From: Glandiceps talaboti
Taxonomy: Eukaryota > Hemichordata > Enteropneusta > Spengelidae
Direction of reading: 5' to 3'
DNA: 22,500 nucleotides
NCBI RefSeq assembly: GCF_964340395.1
Contig: NC_135559.1
Coordinates: forward strand, 9,058,759-9,081,258
Positions 21,520 to 22,500 of this stretch are shown here, piece by piece; within the stretch, counting starts at the first letter, position 1, and each line of letters opens with the position of its first letter. The notes under the pieces are model-generated. The model saw only the letters and a program-made list of their open reading frames with translations. It searched no databases and was not told the DNA's origin. Position numbers and translations under genes: made by a program.

Positions 21520-22267
21520 TATGTTATACTAAATGTATGGACATTTGTACGTATCTATCATGAAGCAACGACATTTTAATACCCCGGTGCATGTGCAGTA
21601 ATAAATTTAAAAGTTGGTTCATATGTTTAAAAAATGGTTCATTATGTTTCTGGCGTTAAAGTTTAAAATACAGTACAGTACAAAACCACATTTCAGTAAA
21701 ACTATCTCCAAAATACATTGGCACGAGGAATTGTGTAGGTAAAATAATTTAAAATGTCTCAATTGACAGGGTAATAGTCCCTCGTCACAATCCTCTAAAA
21801 ATGACTACGTTTTTATGGAATTTTGTATCCATATGATGTCTGGAAATGGTATATATTACATTTAAAAGTTCAATGTACTCTATGAAATGCAACGAAAGTT
21901 GGTATTTCCGAAATACCTGAACAATCACAATTAACTATCTGTTGCACTAGGGAGTCTTCTATGTTTATGCTAATATTTTACGCCTACTACAAAGGAAATA
22001 TAAAATAAGCACATAAAGACCCCCTATATCAGCGTACAAAAGCAAATTTTACGATTTTGCTTATCTACTATGCTTTTTCATACACCCGAGAGTACGCTAC
22101 GCGTCGGACAAAAAAAGGGAAAACTGTTTTGGAAACAGCACCAAAAAAAAAAAAATTCAATGACAAGGTACCACAATTTTAATCTGGTTAGTACGTTAAA
22201 CGTAATTCAATTAAAGCCCTTTTTTCCTTGTCTGTGAATGGACAAAATTAGATCAAATAATCTTAAA

Positions 22268-22500
22268 TCAAGCAAAGTCGGTAACGTCTGATTCATCTCT
22301 GTAGTTTTTCATGAGAAATCTCAAATTAGGATTTGGCTCGCGCTGATGTGGTAATTTCTTTCTTCTGGAAAGACTACCATCTTTATGCCAAAACAAATAA
22401 TGGTAGTGAGTTTCACCGTTGTAGGTCCAGTCATCGTAGTCATGGATATAAAACGCATCTTGTGATTCTCTGTATTCCAGCTGGAAACGATACTTCAACG
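22268..22500 (-). CDS. Last exon of a second FGF-like gene, cut by the window edge
   Basis: Read on the minus strand, the open frame enters from beyond 22500 and ends in TGA at 22270-22268. The 5' part of the exon and all other exons lie outside the window. It encodes about 76 residues: FQLEYRESQDAFYIHDYDDW, then HYHYLFWHKDGSLSRRKK, then LRFLMKNYRDE. This follows the FGF C-terminal pattern of F.E..EN.Y.TY, YVALNKDG..RRG.K and FLP. It shares F.LEY, F.I.D...W and YL....DG with the last exon of the gene at 16274-19262, so the two are diverged paralogues arranged tail to tail about 3 kb apart. The stretch SLSRRKKLPHQRE is a plausible heparan-sulfate contact. The residue matching the core Cys is beyond the edge. 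Confidence 0.7.
   Translation of the reverse strand, partial: LKYRFQLEYRESQDAFYIHDYDDWTYNGETHYHYLFWHKDGSLSRRKKLPHQREPNPNLRFLMKNYRDESDVTDFA

Larger units (their letters stand above)
19529..22267. other. Intergenic region between the convergent FGF-like genes
   Basis: AT-rich, with a C run near 19573, a hairpin at 20058, TA steps near 20500, a CATA run near 21020 and a CTGT array. No gene was recognised. The 3'UTR of the minus-strand gene should occupy its right end; a possible ATTAAA on the minus strand is at 22183-22178. Confidence 0.5.

Noticed and set aside
21156-21579. Three overlapping plus-strand frames of about 110-135 codons
   Set aside because: They are produced by the CTGT array, and the same Cys-Leu-Ser-Val run appears in every frame.
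22268-22500. IL-1-like reading of the C-terminus because of DVTDF
   Set aside because: A five-residue resemblance is weak. The KDG, basic loop and FLM order fits FGF better, though both are beta-trefoils.

Overview
The window is animal nuclear DNA. It shows split genes with GT-AG introns, AT-rich introns and intergenic DNA, and very many simple-sequence arrays (CA, CAGA/CTGT, AATC, CATA, GATA, TA, TTGTG). No prokaryotic operon, rRNA, tRNA gene or CRISPR array is visible. The protein families and repeat style suit a marine invertebrate deuterostome such as a hemichordate or cephalochordate. That taxonomic guess rests on general impression, not on a diagnostic sequence.

From left to right: (1) 1-3109 is repeat-rich 5' flank, with a dispersed element carrying roughly 150-bp internal units and an embedded microsatellite, an AATC array and a 0.3-kb TTGTG/CTGTG array. 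(2) 3110-10142 (+) is a complete eight-exon gene for a carotenoid cleavage oxygenase of the BCO1/BCO2/RPE65 family. Its 537 codons keep all four iron-binding histidines and the three second-sphere glutamates. (3) 10143-16273 is 3'UTR and intergenic DNA. It holds a small MITE with 9-bp target duplications, several hairpin repeats, a cluster of CRE-like palindromes, an inverted second copy of the element from region 1, and compound microsatellites. (4) 16274-19262 (+) is a five-exon gene for a 247-aa protein that I read as a very divergent FGF-like beta-trefoil. (5) 19263-22267 is intergenic, with a CTGT array. (6) 22268-22500 (-) is the last exon, cut by the window edge, of a second gene of the same FGF-like type, facing the first tail to tail.

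The oxygenase and the FGF-like pair are not known to act together; their adjacency may be chance. The most interesting content is the pair of diverged FGF-like paralogues. After these come a predicted hairpin over the exon 6 splice donor of the oxygenase gene, and several small inverted-repeat families that recur through the window. All exon borders come from reading splice sites and protein similarity by eye, with no transcript data.
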